This document shows, piece by piece, positions 34,805 to 43,606 of a stretch of DNA of 64,000 nt (its first letter is position 1; the number at the start of each line of letters is the position of its first letter). The notes beneath the pieces are model-generated. The model had not been told where the DNA came from. It ran no database searches and worked only from the letters and a program-made list of their open reading frames with translations. The stretch comes from Bog-532 sp963720945. Its GTDB lineage: Bacteria; Actinomycetota; Actinomycetes; Streptosporangiales; Streptosporangiaceae. The position numbers and the translations under genes are program-made. The stretch lies in NCBI GenBank assembly GCA_963720945.1, contig CAVRHH010000008.1, forward strand, positions 1 through 64,000, written 5' to 3'.

Positions 34805-36325
34805 TCACGAGACCGGGGCGGGGACCCCGGCAGCGGCCGGGGCGTCTGCACGCAGCCGGTAGCGCTGGACCTTGCCGGTCGCGGCGCGCGGCAGGTCCTC
34901 GACCACGTAGATCGCCTCGGGCCGCTTGAACCGGCTCAGCTCCGCGGCGCAGCGCGCGCCGAGCACGTCCAGCAGGTGCTGCAGGCCGTCCGCCGTGCCG
35001 GGGTCGCGCGCCGGGATCACGTAGGCCACCGGGACCTGGCCGAGGATGGGATCGGGGCGGCCGACGACGACCGCGTCCCGGACCGCCGGGTCCGCGATCA
35101 GCGTCTCCTCGATCTCGCGCGGGTAGAGCAGCTCACCGCCCCGGTTGATGACGTCGTCGCTGCGCCCGGTCAGGAACAGGAACCCGGCATCATCGAGGTA
35201 GCCGAGGTCACCGGTGTTCAGCCAGCCGGCGCCGTCAAACCGTTCGCGGGCCCGCTCGTCGGCGTAGCCATCGATGATCCCCGCGCCGCGGATCCAGATC
35301 TGGCCGGTGGTCCCGGCCGGGCGCGGGCACCCGGCGGGATCCCGGACTTGGGCTTCGGCCCCGGCGGGACGCCCGCACGACCCGGCGGGCGCGGAGCCGT
35401 CGAGCGGCGTGGCGGTGATCTGGCTGGCGGCCTCGGTCATGCCGTAGCTTTCGACCACCGGCACGCCGGCGTGGGCCTCGATCCGGTGCCGGACCGCGAT
35501 GGGCAGCGGCGCCGACGCGGACCGGATGAACCGGAGGCGCGGCGGCCGGACGGGAACGGGCTGCGCGGCCAGGATGGCCAGGATCGCGGGTACGACGTTG
35601 ATCCAGGTCACGTCGCGGGCGGTGGCGTCCTCCCAGAATCCGTGCCGCCGGAACCGGCGGCTGAGCAGCACCGCCGCGCCGGCCTCCAGGCTGGCCAGCA
35701 GCGCGACGACCTGGGCGTTGATGTGGAACAGCGGCAGCGGGCTGAAGCCCCGGTCATCCGCAGTGAGCCGGTTGTGCCGGGCCACGGCGCGGGCCACGTG
35801 CCGCAGCCGGTCCTCGGTCAGCTCCACCGCCTTGGGAGCGCCGGTGGAACCGGACGTCAGGAGCAGCACCGATCCCGGCCTGGCGTCCTGCGCCGGGCGG
35901 CGGGCCGCGCCGGTCCGGTCATCATCCCGAACGGGCCGGAGCGGGGGCACGCCGGAACACGCGACGCGGTCCGCGCGGTCGCCGATCATCACGCCGGGCC
36001 GGGCCATGTGCACGGTTCGCACCAGTTCGGCCACCGGAGCCTGCGGGTTCACCGGGACCGCGCACCGGCCCGCGGCGATGACACCCAGGTAGGCGGCGCA
36101 GAAATGAACCGGGTTCTCGATGTCGATCAGGACCCGCGCGCCGGGCGGGATGGCGGCCTCGTCCAGCGCGGTGGCTCGCTGGCTGGCCAGCACCGCCAGC
36201 GCGGCGTAGGTCAGCACGCGGCCGCCCTGGGCGTCTTCGAGGAACGTTCGCGGCCCGTCGTCGTGGGCCCGCCGGGCCAGCAGCCGGGCGAGCCCGCCGT
36301 CCGGTGACGTGCTTATCTGGCTCAT
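34805..36325 (-). CDS. AMP-binding acyl-CoA synthetase
   Basis: A 506-residue ANL-superfamily ligase. Core motifs in order: the ATP loop LLTSGSTGAPKAVEL, the A5 motif ESYGMTEAASQIT, LNTGDLGYLD (A7), GRSDDVINRGGELLYPREIE (A8 hinge), and the catalytic lysine in LPRAATGKVQRYRL (A10). Such enzymes make an acyl-adenylate and then an acyl-CoA; the acid used is not predictable, though the 4-coumarate/long-chain type is a fair guess. It is convergent with rocD and is followed on the same strand by nothing related. Confidence 0.88.
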   Translation of the reverse strand: MSQISTSPDGGLARLLARRAHDDGPRTFLEDAQGGRVLTYAALAVLASQRATALDEAAIPPGARVLIDIENPVHFCAAYLGVIAAGRCAVPVNPQAPVAELVRTVHMARPGVMIGDRADRVACSGVPPLRPVRDDDRTGAARRPAQDARPGSVLLLTSGSTGAPKAVELTEDRLRHVARAVARHNRLTADDRGFSPLPLFHINAQVVALLASLEAGAAVLLSRRFRRHGFWEDATARDVTWINVVPAILAILAAQPVPVRPPRLRFIRSASAPLPIAVRHRIEAHAGVPVVESYGMTEAASQITATPLDGSAPAGSCGRPAGAEAQVRDPAGCPRPAGTTGQIWIRGAGIIDGYADERARERFDGAGWLNTGDLGYLDDAGFLFLTGRSDDVINRGGELLYPREIEETLIADPAVRDAVVVGRPDPILGQVPVAYVIPARDPGTADGLQHLLDVLGARCAAELSRFKRPEAIYVVEDLPRAATGKVQRYRLRADAPAAAGVPAPVS

Positions 36326-36472
36326 GATCGTCAGTGTGGCACTGGAGCCTGAGCACCCGGGGTGATGCGGGTCAGGATTGCCTCAGACCCGAGTCGCGGG
36401 GGCACCCAGCGCATTCAGGTTGCGCCCAGACTCCGGCCGTGGGTCCGGGCGCTGGGCTCAGAGCGGGAGGGT

Positions 36473-37306
36473 TCAGGCCGCGACCTGGTGCCCGCGCAGG
36501 CCCGCGGCCAGCCGCTCGGCGATCCACCGGTGGCCGGCCGGGGTGGGGTGCAGGTGGTCGCCGATCCGCGGGAAATGCCAGTGGCCGGCCAGCGGGTCGA
36601 ATATCAGGACGGCCGGGTCGGCCTGCCGCGCGGCGGCCACGATGGCCCGGTCGGTGGCCCAGACCGCGCCCGGCGGGTTGTTCCCGCGCGGGAACACCGT
36701 CAGCAGCACCAGCCGCGCGCCGGGCGCGGCACGGCGGATCGACGCGATGAGGCTCTGCACCCGCTGCCGGATGAGGGTCAGCGGCCGGCCGACGTCGTCG
36801 TGGCCGCCCTGGATGATGACGGTCTGCGGATGGGCGCGGGCGAGGTTCAGCCGGGCCGCCAGGCGGGAGAACGGGCCGCGGTGGCCGGCCCCGGGATTGA
36901 CGTACCCGGCGCCCGGGTCCGCGCTGACGATGAGCCGCCAGTGCATGATGCGGGCCAGGTCTTCCGGCCAGGCGTCGCTCGGGTGCCCGGCTCCCACACC
37001 CGCCGAGAACGATGCGCCGACCACGGCCAGCAGCGGCCGGGCTGTCCCGCCGCGCTGACCCGTGACCGGTGCCTGGCCGACACCGGATGACCGGCCGGCG
37101 GCCGGCGGCTGTCCCGCCCCGGGCGCCCGGCCCGCGCGGTCGCCACGGTCGCTGCGCTGCCGCACTCCCCGGTTCTCCTGGGCCGCGAGCCCCGGACGCT
37201 GGTCCGGCTGGGCCGAACCGCCGGACGCCACGGCTCCCACGGCGATGCCGCCCGCGACGGTGAACAGTGCCAGCACGCCCAGCAGCACCGCCAGTTTCCG
37301 TCGCAC
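36473..37306 (-). CDS. Secreted SGNH/GDSL-type hydrolase
   Basis: A 277-residue protein with an N-terminal membrane or signal segment (LAVLLGVLALFTVAGGIAVG), a Gly/Arg/Gln-rich linker to about residue 90, and an SGNH hydrolase domain: the block I serine in LLAVVGASFSAGVGAGHP, a block II glycine in PGAGYVNPGAG, block III VIIQGGHDDVG (aspartate-rich in place of the usual G-x-N-D), and the block V pair in GDHLHPTPAGHRW. Predicted to hydrolyse an ester outside the membrane; substrate unknown. The replacement of the block III Asn by His is atypical. GTG start. Confidence 0.78.
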   Translation of the reverse strand: MRRKLAVLLGVLALFTVAGGIAVGAVASGGSAQPDQRPGLAAQENRGVRQRSDRGDRAGRAPGAGQPPAAGRSSGVGQAPVTGQRGGTARPLLAVVGASFSAGVGAGHPSDAWPEDLARIMHWRLIVSADPGAGYVNPGAGHRGPFSRLAARLNLARAHPQTVIIQGGHDDVGRPLTLIRQRVQSLIASIRRAAPGARLVLLTVFPRGNNPPGAVWATDRAIVAAARQADPAVLIFDPLAGHWHFPRIGDHLHPTPAGHRWIAERLAAGLRGHQVAA

Positions 37307-37327
37307 TCAGGCACAGTACCGCAGGTA

Positions 37328-37873
37328 TCAGGTCAGTCCCTTCCGCCCCGGTAACACCCCCGCTCGCCGCTGCCGGTCCGGGGTGGTGGCCGCGTCGCGC
37401 AGCCTGCGGCTCTGGGTTCCCGGCAGTGGCAGCGGCCGGTTGTCGACGATGCGTTTCATCACGATCGTCGAGGTGATGCGCTGGACGCCCGGCAAGGTGG
37501 CCAGCTTCTGGTCCCGCAGCGTCGCATAGTCATCCAGGTCGGTCGCGACGACGCGCAGCAGGTAGTCGGGGTCACCGAACAGCCTCTCAGCGTGCCGGAT
37601 CTCCGGTATCGCCGCGAGCGCGGCTTCGAAGGCGGCAACGGCGTCCTCGCGATCCATCGTGACGTTGACGAGGGCTTCGAAGCCGAGGCCGACAGCGGCC
37701 GGGTCAAGGACGGCGCGGTAGCCGGTGATGACGCCGTTGCGCTCCAGCTCGCGCAGCCGCCGGTGACAGGGCGCAGGAGTCAGCTGCACCCTGTCGGACA
37801 GCTCCGTCACCGTCAGGCGGCCGTCCTCCTGAAGCTCAGCAAGAATCCTGCGATCAATGTCGTCCACACACAC
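37328..37873 (-). CDS. Lrp/AsnC family transcriptional regulator
   Basis: The N-terminal helix-turn-helix (VDDIDRRILAELQEDGRLTV, LSDRVQLTPAPCHRRLRELE) and the RAM ligand-binding domain (ALVNVTMDREDAVAAFEAAL, FGDPDYLLRVVATDLDDYAT) are both present in this 181-residue protein. Lrp-type proteins sense amino acids. The gene is divergent from a small PQ-loop transporter gene across about 110 AT-rich bases, the usual layout for a regulator and its target, and may also act on the arginine operon 3 kb away. A 25-residue Arg-rich tail extends past the usual end. Confidence 0.92.
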   Translation of the reverse strand: MCVDDIDRRILAELQEDGRLTVTELSDRVQLTPAPCHRRLRELERNGVITGYRAVLDPAAVGLGFEALVNVTMDREDAVAAFEAALAAIPEIRHAERLFGDPDYLLRVVATDLDDYATLRDQKLATLPGVQRITSTIVMKRIVDNRPLPLPGTQSRRLRDAATTPDRQRRAGVLPGRKGLT

Positions 37874-37984
37874 ATATTATTTCAATAGAAGCGCTGATCA
37901 TGAAGATATTAGCAATTATTTCCGGCAGCAGTAGCAATAGAATATCGTTCCGGGGCTTCCATACCGAGCGCCAGGGGATCATCG
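37874..37984. promoter_or_regulatory. Divergent AT-rich promoter region, likely Lrp-bound
   Basis: The region between the Lrp gene and the PQ-loop gene is strikingly AT-rich for this genome (attatttcaatagaag, gaagatattagcaattattt, gcaatagaatatcg). Lrp/AsnC proteins favour degenerate AT-rich sites, and divergent autoregulation is common. No exact operator is claimed. Confidence 0.5.
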
Positions 37985-38602
37985 ATGCATGCCGTGTTCA
38001 GCTTGCTGCCCCTCGTGGCCGCGATCCTCGCCGTGCCGCAGTTCCTGCCCCAGCTGGGACGCCTGCGGCGCACCGGGGAGACGGCCGGCGTGTCCTGCTT
38101 GTGGGCTGCGCTGACGAGCATCAACAACGCCGCCTGGGCCGGCTACTTCGCGCTGTCGGGTTTTTGGACTGCGCTCGTGGCCGCCATCTCGGCGACGGTG
38201 CTCGCCGGCACGCTGGCCGTGATGCTCGCCCGCCGCGGGGCTGGATTCCCGCGCCGCCTCGCGGCGCTCGTCCTGGTGTGGACCGCACTGCTCATCACCG
38301 CTGCCAGCCTATTCGGCCGCGCCGGTCTGGGCACGGCGCTGACCGTCGCCTTCCTGCTACAGGTCACGCCCTCGGTCTGGACGGCGTACCGAGCCGATCA
38401 CACCACCGGCATCTCCAAGGGCACGTGGCTGCTCATCTTCGGCGAGCTGCTCTGCTGGGGCGTCTTCGGCATCTACCAGTCCGACCCACGGCTGATCGTT
38501 CTCGGGGCGACCGGCGTCGCGGCCAGCCTGCTCGTGCTCGCCCGGGTGGCCAGGCCGCGCGCGCCTCGCGCACCGGTAGCTGAACTCATGGAGGTGCCGT
38601 GA
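37985..38602 (+). CDS. PQ-loop (SemiSWEET-like) small transporter
   Basis: A 205-residue protein with about seven predicted membrane helices and two PQ-loop-like repeats: PQFLPQLGRLRRTGETAGVS near residues 16 to 35, and VTPSVWTAYRADHTTGIS near 129 to 146. Families with this fold include SWEET/SemiSWEET sugar carriers and lysosomal cystine carriers. Control by the divergent Lrp regulator suggests an amino-acid-related substrate, which is only an inference. It is 99 bases upstream of the enoyl-CoA hydratase. Confidence 0.75.
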   Translation: MHAVFSLLPLVAAILAVPQFLPQLGRLRRTGETAGVSCLWAALTSINNAAWAGYFALSGFWTALVAAISATVLAGTLAVMLARRGAGFPRRLAALVLVWTALLITAASLFGRAGLGTALTVAFLLQVTPSVWTAYRADHTTGISKGTWLLIFGELLCWGVFGIYQSDPRLIVLGATGVAASLLVLARVARPRAPRAPVAELMEVP

Positions 38603-38701
38603 CGACATCAGGTACATCCGGGCACAGCTCCGGCCCGGCCGCGGCGGCCGGCCGTCGGTGCTCGCGCACCAGCCCGAACCGAGGAACGAGGAGGAACGAA
38701 C

Positions 38702-39481
38702 ATGAGCTGGACGATCGAGCGGCGGGGCCGTGTCGCCGTCGTGACGATGACGACCAACCCGGTCAACGCGCAGAACCGCGCCTTCTTCGCCGACCTGCAC
38801 GAGGCGTTCGACCGGCTCGAACGCGATCACGCGGGGTCCCCGGTCGTGCTGACCGGCACCGGCACCCGGTTCTCCGCCGGCCTCGACCTCGGCGAGCATT
38901 TCCCGCTCTTCGCCGGCGACCCGGCGGCCGTCGCGTCGTGGTTCCGCGACTACCGGGCGACGAACATGCGGCTGTTCGCCTACCCGCGTCCGACGGTGGC
39001 CGCGATGAACGGGCACGCCTTCGCTGGTGGCCTCATCACCGCCGCCGTATGTGACCACCGGGTCGCCGTCGCTGACGGGGCGCGGTTCGGGCTCAACGAG
39101 GTGCCGATCGGGATCCCGATGCCCGCGGTGTACGTCCGCATGCTCGCCTACGCCTGGGGCGAGCCGGTTGCGGCCCGGACGTGCCTGCTCGGGGAGGTCT
39201 TCACCCCCGCGCAAGCGCACGCGCTGGGCATGGTGCACGAACTGGTGCCGGCCGGGGAGCTGCTGGACCGGGCGGTCGCGGTCGCCAAGGGGACACCCGA
39301 GGACTGCCTCGGGCAGTACGCGTTCACCAAGCGGGCCTGCCAGGCCGCCGCCGTGCGCGACATCGCCGAGCTCGCCGACCCGCTCGATGGCGAGCTCCCC
39401 GGCGGCATGACGAGCGACCAGGCCCGGCACGCGCACCGGCGCTACTGGCAGCAGCTCAAAGGCTCCCCACCGCGGTGGTGA
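38702..39481 (+). CDS. Enoyl-CoA hydratase/isomerase family protein
   Basis: A 259-residue crotonase-fold protein. The oxyanion-hole segments are FSAGLDLGEHFPLFAGDP and AMNGHAFAGGLITAAVCDHR, and the 3-helix region reads FGLNEVPIGIPMPAVYVRML. In the second segment the usual Glu of hydratases after G-G is not evident, so an isomerase, hydrolase or other crotonase reaction is possible. A very strong ribosome site (gaggaacgaggaggaacg) precedes the ATG. It may be co-transcribed with the PQ-loop gene. Confidence 0.85.
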   Translation: MSWTIERRGRVAVVTMTTNPVNAQNRAFFADLHEAFDRLERDHAGSPVVLTGTGTRFSAGLDLGEHFPLFAGDPAAVASWFRDYRATNMRLFAYPRPTVAAMNGHAFAGGLITAAVCDHRVAVADGARFGLNEVPIGIPMPAVYVRMLAYAWGEPVAARTCLLGEVFTPAQAHALGMVHELVPAGELLDRAVAVAKGTPEDCLGQYAFTKRACQAAAVRDIAELADPLDGELPGGMTSDQARHAHRRYWQQLKGSPPRW

Positions 39482-39613
39482 GCCGCAGCAGTCAATGCAG
39501 CACAGGCCGTTCCCCGACGCCAACCTGCTCCTGCCGCGCGGGCGCCAGCCGGCTCTCGTTGACCAGGGAAGCCGGGCGCAAGCCCCGTCCTTCAGTTCAC
39601 GGCAGGGAGGACG

Positions 39614-40915
39614 TCAAAACCTCCATGCCGAACGGGGCCCTGATACGGGAACCCCGGCCGGCCGGAGGGCCTCCGGGCGCGCGGGACGGGCGCGCCAGGG
39701 GCGGCGCGGGATGCCGGCCGTGCCCCGCGCGCCGGGCAGCCGGGCCAGCAGGGCACTGAGCAGGCCGGAGCCGGCGAAGACGACGACGACGCCGGCCAGC
39801 GTCACCACCGGCCAGGGCAGGTAACGATCGAGGGACGCCCAGCCCAGCCAGGTGAGCGCGGTCAGGAACAGCACCTGGCTGAGGTAGATGCCATAGGAAT
39901 AGTCCGCGCCGGCCTGGACGAGCGAGCGCAGCCACCGGGGCCGGCGCTCGTCCCCCATCAGCACGCCGAGCAGGTAGATCACGGTGATCAGGCCGAGGTA
40001 CAGCGGGATCTCGATGGGCTGGAACGGATCGGACGGGTCGCCGGTGCGAAATCCCGGCACACCGTATGACGCGAGCAGGAACCAGGCCTCGCTGGCCGCG
40101 ACCGCGGCCGCCGTCGCGGCCAGCAGGGGCCGCCAGTGCCGGAGCAGCCACGCGTGCACGTCCTGGTAGTGCCAGGCCAGCACGCCGCCGGCGATGACGA
40201 AAAGCTCGTAGTTCCACAGTTCGCGGGTCGCGCCCTTGCCGAGCATCCAGCCCGGCAGGTCCTGCTCGTGCACCAGCCAGAAGAGCACCGCCTCGGCGGC
40301 CAGGCTGGCCGCGAGCAGCCGCCAGTGGTGCCGTTCGGTGCGCCTGATCAGCCACAGGAACGCCGGGTAGATCAGGTAGAACTGCAGCAGGACGACCAGG
40401 AAGTACAGCTGGTCGTACCCGGTGAGCAGCAGCCAGCCCAGGCGCCCGGCGGCAGCGGCGATGCTGCCGATCCGCCCGGCCTGGGCGAGGCCCATCGCGA
40501 AGTAGATCACGGTCCAGGTGGCGTAGGGCAGCACCACGGCCAGCAGCCGGCGCCGCCAGAACGTCCGCCAGCCGCCCCGGGCCACGGCCGGGTAGGCGTA
40601 GACGAGCATCGCGGCCGAGATGAACATGAACGCGAACCGGGTGACGTGCGTGAGCATGAGGCTGGCGCCGACCCCGAGGCTGGCGGCGGGCGCGAAGCTC
40701 TGCAGCGAATGCGTGGACACCACGCCGAACTGCTTCACCGGGCGCATGGCGTCGACGTGGGTGAGCCGCGGCCGCGGCCGCGGCCGGCGCCGGGACAGGG
40801 GATCCGGCGCCGGTTCCGCGGCCACGGGGGCAGCCAGTCCCGGGACCGGGTCAGCAGGGGCGGCTGGGGTCCCGGGACCGGCTGTGCTGGTGTCGGCTAC
40901 CACTCTGGCCAGCAT
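39614..40915 (-). CDS. Acyltransferase family 3 membrane protein
   Basis: A 433-residue integral membrane protein with about ten helices after a Pro/Arg-rich cytoplasmic N-terminus (about 50 residues). The catalytic-type start is VDAMRPVKQFGVVSTHSLQS, where the His of THS corresponds to the conserved first-helix histidine; other typical segments are FMFISAAMLVYAYPAVARGG, FWRRRLLAVVLPYATWTVIY and YSYGIYLSQVLFLTALTWLG. Such proteins O-acylate polysaccharides, antibiotics or lipids at the membrane. A paralogue lies directly upstream on the same strand. Confidence 0.85.
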   Translation of the reverse strand: MLARVVADTSTAGPGTPAAPADPVPGLAAPVAAEPAPDPLSRRRPRPRPRLTHVDAMRPVKQFGVVSTHSLQSFAPAASLGVGASLMLTHVTRFAFMFISAAMLVYAYPAVARGGWRTFWRRRLLAVVLPYATWTVIYFAMGLAQAGRIGSIAAAAGRLGWLLLTGYDQLYFLVVLLQFYLIYPAFLWLIRRTERHHWRLLAASLAAEAVLFWLVHEQDLPGWMLGKGATRELWNYELFVIAGGVLAWHYQDVHAWLLRHWRPLLAATAAAVAASEAWFLLASYGVPGFRTGDPSDPFQPIEIPLYLGLITVIYLLGVLMGDERRPRWLRSLVQAGADYSYGIYLSQVLFLTALTWLGWASLDRYLPWPVVTLAGVVVVFAGSGLLSALLARLPGARGTAGIPRRPWRARPARPEALRPAGVPVSGPRSAWRF

Positions 40916-40965
40916 GCTGCCGGGTCCTGAGATGACCGCCAGATTCGGCCGAGAAGTTGCTGAGG

Positions 40966-42285
40966 CTAACGAAATACCCTCGGCGAGCGCTCAGTAAACT
41001 CGCAGTTCAAGCGCATCGGACGGTCAGCTCCCGGGACGACGGCCTCCGGCACATCGGCCAGCGGCACATCGGCCACCGGGGCGAGGGGCAGCGGGACGAC
41101 GGAGCCGCGTCCTACGGGCGGCGGACCGCCCCGGAGCGGGCGCCGCGCGCGGCCGGTGACCCAGCCGCTGACCGGGGTCCGGGCCATGGCCACCGTGAAC
41201 AGGCTGGCGCCAATCCAGGTCACAGCCACGGCGATGAGAACGACCACCGCCCAGGGCAGCTGCCGGTCCAGCCGCCCGAGGCCGTAGGTCGCCAGCAGGT
41301 CCAGAAACACCACGTGACTCAGGTAGACGCCGAAGGAGTTGTCCGAGGCGGTCCGGACGAACCGGGACAGCCGCCCGTCGCGGCACCAGGCCGCCCACCA
41401 GGCGCCCGCGAGCCAGAGCAGGGCGATGGCGGCCAGGTAGGAGGCGATGAACTCCGGGGAAAACGGATCGGAGGCGCGGCCCGGGCTCTCCCCAGCGTGC
41501 ACGGTGAGCACGTAGAAGACCTCGGCGCCGGCCGTCACCGCGAGCGCGGCACCGCCCACGGCCCGCCGGTGCCGCCACACCCAGGACCGGATGGCCGGCA
41601 GGTGCGCTCCGGTCACCGTCCCGGCCACCAGGTAGAACCCGTAGGAGGTGATCTCCCGGGTGGCGTCGATGTCCTGCCAGATCAGCGAGTTCATGTGCAG
41701 GTAGTGCAGGGCGATGGTGAGCGCCAGCTGCGCCGCCAGGCTGACGCCGATGATGGCCAGGTGCCAGCGGGCGGCACGGTCCAGCACCCAGGCCAGCAAC
41801 GGGAACAGCAGGTAGAACTGCACGAGCACGATCACGAAGTACAGGTGGCCGGTCCCGGTGATGAGCTGGATCCCCGCGGTCTGCAGCATGTGGAGGGGCG
41901 TTCCGGTCATCGAGGGAATCGTGTCGCCGCGCAGCCCGGTGAAGGCGAGCAGGACGTAGACCGCGGTCCAGACGATGAAGGGGACGATGACGGTGGTGAA
42001 CCGGCGTCCCCAGAACGGCCAGGCCCGGCCGCGGGCCCGGCCACGGGCCTGGTACATCAGCACCAGCGCGCTGACGAAGAAGAAGATGTGCCGGCTGGCC
42101 TGCGATTCGAGCAGGATGGCACCGTAGAACACGCTCCCGGCCGGGGCGAACATCTGCATTGCGTGCGTGAGGATCACCAGCAGCGACGCCACCGGGCGCA
42201 CGACGTCCAGTTCGTCCGCGTGCGGCCGGGACGCGGGATGCCGGATGCCGACCGCCTGATCCCGCAGCAGCTGATTCCCCACCAC
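40966..42285 (-). CDS. Acyltransferase family 3 membrane protein (paralogue)
   Basis: A 439-residue paralogue of the next gene. The motif is ELDVVRPVASLLVILTHAMQ (conserved R-x-x-A and H), then HIFFFVSALVLMYQARGRAR, FWGRRFTTVIVPFIVWTAVY and NSFGVYLSHVVFLDLLATYG. About ten membrane helices. The two genes are 50 bases apart in the same direction and likely form an operon that modifies one or two cell-surface substrates. GTG start; no strong ribosome site was seen. Confidence 0.85.
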   Translation of the reverse strand: MVGNQLLRDQAVGIRHPASRPHADELDVVRPVASLLVILTHAMQMFAPAGSVFYGAILLESQASRHIFFFVSALVLMYQARGRARGRAWPFWGRRFTTVIVPFIVWTAVYVLLAFTGLRGDTIPSMTGTPLHMLQTAGIQLITGTGHLYFVIVLVQFYLLFPLLAWVLDRAARWHLAIIGVSLAAQLALTIALHYLHMNSLIWQDIDATREITSYGFYLVAGTVTGAHLPAIRSWVWRHRRAVGGAALAVTAGAEVFYVLTVHAGESPGRASDPFSPEFIASYLAAIALLWLAGAWWAAWCRDGRLSRFVRTASDNSFGVYLSHVVFLDLLATYGLGRLDRQLPWAVVVLIAVAVTWIGASLFTVAMARTPVSGWVTGRARRPLRGGPPPVGRGSVVPLPLAPVADVPLADVPEAVVPGADRPMRLNCEFTERSPRVFR

Positions 42286-42615
42286 GGGCCCAGCCTGCCG
42301 CAGCAGGCTGAACGGCTGCTGGACGGAGGCTGAGGCCCGTGCCGGGCTGGGCTAACCCGAAGTTACTTGGCGGTGGCACGCCACTCGCGGCGCTGACCTG
42401 GGCCTTCGCGAGCTCCAAGGTCATGTCTTCTGGCTACATGTCTGACCAGCACAAACTCCCATCATGGTAGCCGGTCGTGGTCGCGGATTTTCTGTGCAGA
42501 AAAACTTGAGTCTCTTCGGCGTTATCGCAGGTCAGGACGCAGATATCTACACATAGTGACGGTAACTTCGGGCTAACGGCCGGCTGGACGTGGGCTGAGG
42601 CCCGTATCGGCTGCC
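42286..42615. other. Gap with likely promoter, no gene
   Basis: About 330 bases upstream of the acyltransferase pair and downstream of the flavin reductase. Two loosely similar stretches (gaggctgaggcccgtgccgg near 42,328 and gggctgaggcccgtatcggc near 42,592) enclose an AT-richer core. No reading frame is supported. Confidence 0.4.
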
Positions 42616-43122
42616 CTAACGGCCGGAGATGCGGCGGTAACGGCCGGCGTGGTAGATCAGCGGGCCCGCGCTGTCCGCGCCGGGGGGCGGCGCCGCCACG
42701 GCCAGCACCTCACCCAGCACGATGCTGTGATCGCCGCCGTCGTACACCGCGTAGGTCCGGCATTCGATCGCCGACAGGGCGCCGTCGAGGATGGGAGCCC
42801 CGGTGACCGCGCCGGGACGATGCGGATGCTGGTCGAGCTGGCCCTCGAGCGGGCGGCCGCGGGTGGCGAGCCAGCGCGCGGTCTTCTCGGCGTCCTCGCC
42901 GAGCACCGACACGGCCCAGGTCCCCGCGGCGAGGACCGCGTCGTGGAACCGCGCGGCCTTCTCCACACAGACCAGGACGAGCAGCGGGTCGAGGGACACC
43001 GACGTGAACGCGTTCACCGTCATCGCGTGCGTCACGCCGTCCGCGGTGGCCGCGATAACCACGATGCCGGTCGCAAACTGGCTGGCGGCGGCCCGGAAGG
43101 CCTCCGGGTCAGCGCCCGTCAC
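42616..43122 (-). CDS. Flavin reductase family protein
   Basis: A 168-residue flavin reductase domain (FMN-binding split barrel): EAFRAAASQFATGIVVIAAT, HAMTVNAFTSVSLDPLLVLV and SIECRTYAVYDGGDHSIVLG-like CRTYAVYDGGDHSIVLGEVL are typical. Enzymes of this type reduce FMN or FAD with NAD(P)H for a partner monooxygenase or act as nitroreductase-like proteins. The GTG start overlaps the stop of the membrane-protein gene (GTGA), so it belongs to the mshB operon, perhaps incidentally. No partner monooxygenase is adjacent. Confidence 0.88.
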   Translation of the reverse strand: MTGADPEAFRAAASQFATGIVVIAATADGVTHAMTVNAFTSVSLDPLLVLVCVEKAARFHDAVLAAGTWAVSVLGEDAEKTARWLATRGRPLEGQLDQHPHRPGAVTGAPILDGALSAIECRTYAVYDGGDHSIVLGEVLAVAAPPPGADSAGPLIYHAGRYRRISGR

Positions 43123-43556
43123 CGCACCGGCTTCGGGCCCGGCGGCTTGCGCACCCACAGCGCGAACGCGGCCGCCACCCCGATGGCCGCGCTGGTCGCG
43201 CCGCCGTAGAGATACCACTGGCCGGCCGTCGTGTTCGTGATGATCACGCTGCCGGGAGCGTCCGGCATGGCCAGGACGAACGACACGATGATCCAGGCGA
43301 TGGCGGGGATCAGCGCGCCACTGAGGGAACGCATCGCCCAGCCCGCGAGCAGGCAGGTGAGCAGGAGGGCGGCGCAGCAGCCCAGCGCGGCGGCGGGCAC
43401 CGGGCCCAGCATCCAGCTGTACTGGAAGGACCCCATCAGCGCCTCAACGGCCCCGAGCACGAACAGCACGCCGTAGGCGCCGCCGGTGACGAGGGCGTCC
43501 CGGTGCTCCACGGGACGATTGGGTCCCGTGGGCCCGGGTCCGGCCGGCTCTGCCAT
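43119..43556 (-). CDS. DUF6113 family membrane protein
   Basis: A 145-residue protein with about four membrane helices (LVTGGAYGVLFVLGAVEALM, PAAALGCCAALLLTCLLAGW, LIPAIAWIIVSFVLAMPDAP, TSAAIGVAAAFALWV). I recognise it as the small membrane protein that often follows mshB in actinomycetes (DUF6113); its function is unknown. The ATG at 43,556 (MAEPAGPGPTGP) is favoured over an upstream TTG. It overlaps the flavin reductase gene by four bases. Confidence 0.75.
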   Translation of the reverse strand: MAEPAGPGPTGPNRPVEHRDALVTGGAYGVLFVLGAVEALMGSFQYSWMLGPVPAAALGCCAALLLTCLLAGWAMRSLSGALIPAIAWIIVSFVLAMPDAPGSVIITNTTAGQWYLYGGATSAAIGVAAAFALWVRKPPGPKPVR

Positions 43557-43606
43557 CCCCTGATGCCTTCCCGGCTGACCTGGCCGCAATCCCATGTCTG
43601 GCAAGG

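Noticed and set aside
41024..42424. Alternative minus-strand frame of 466 codons over the acyltransferase gene
   Set aside because: It has no membrane helices or motifs, whereas the overlapping frame is a clear acyltransferase-3 protein.
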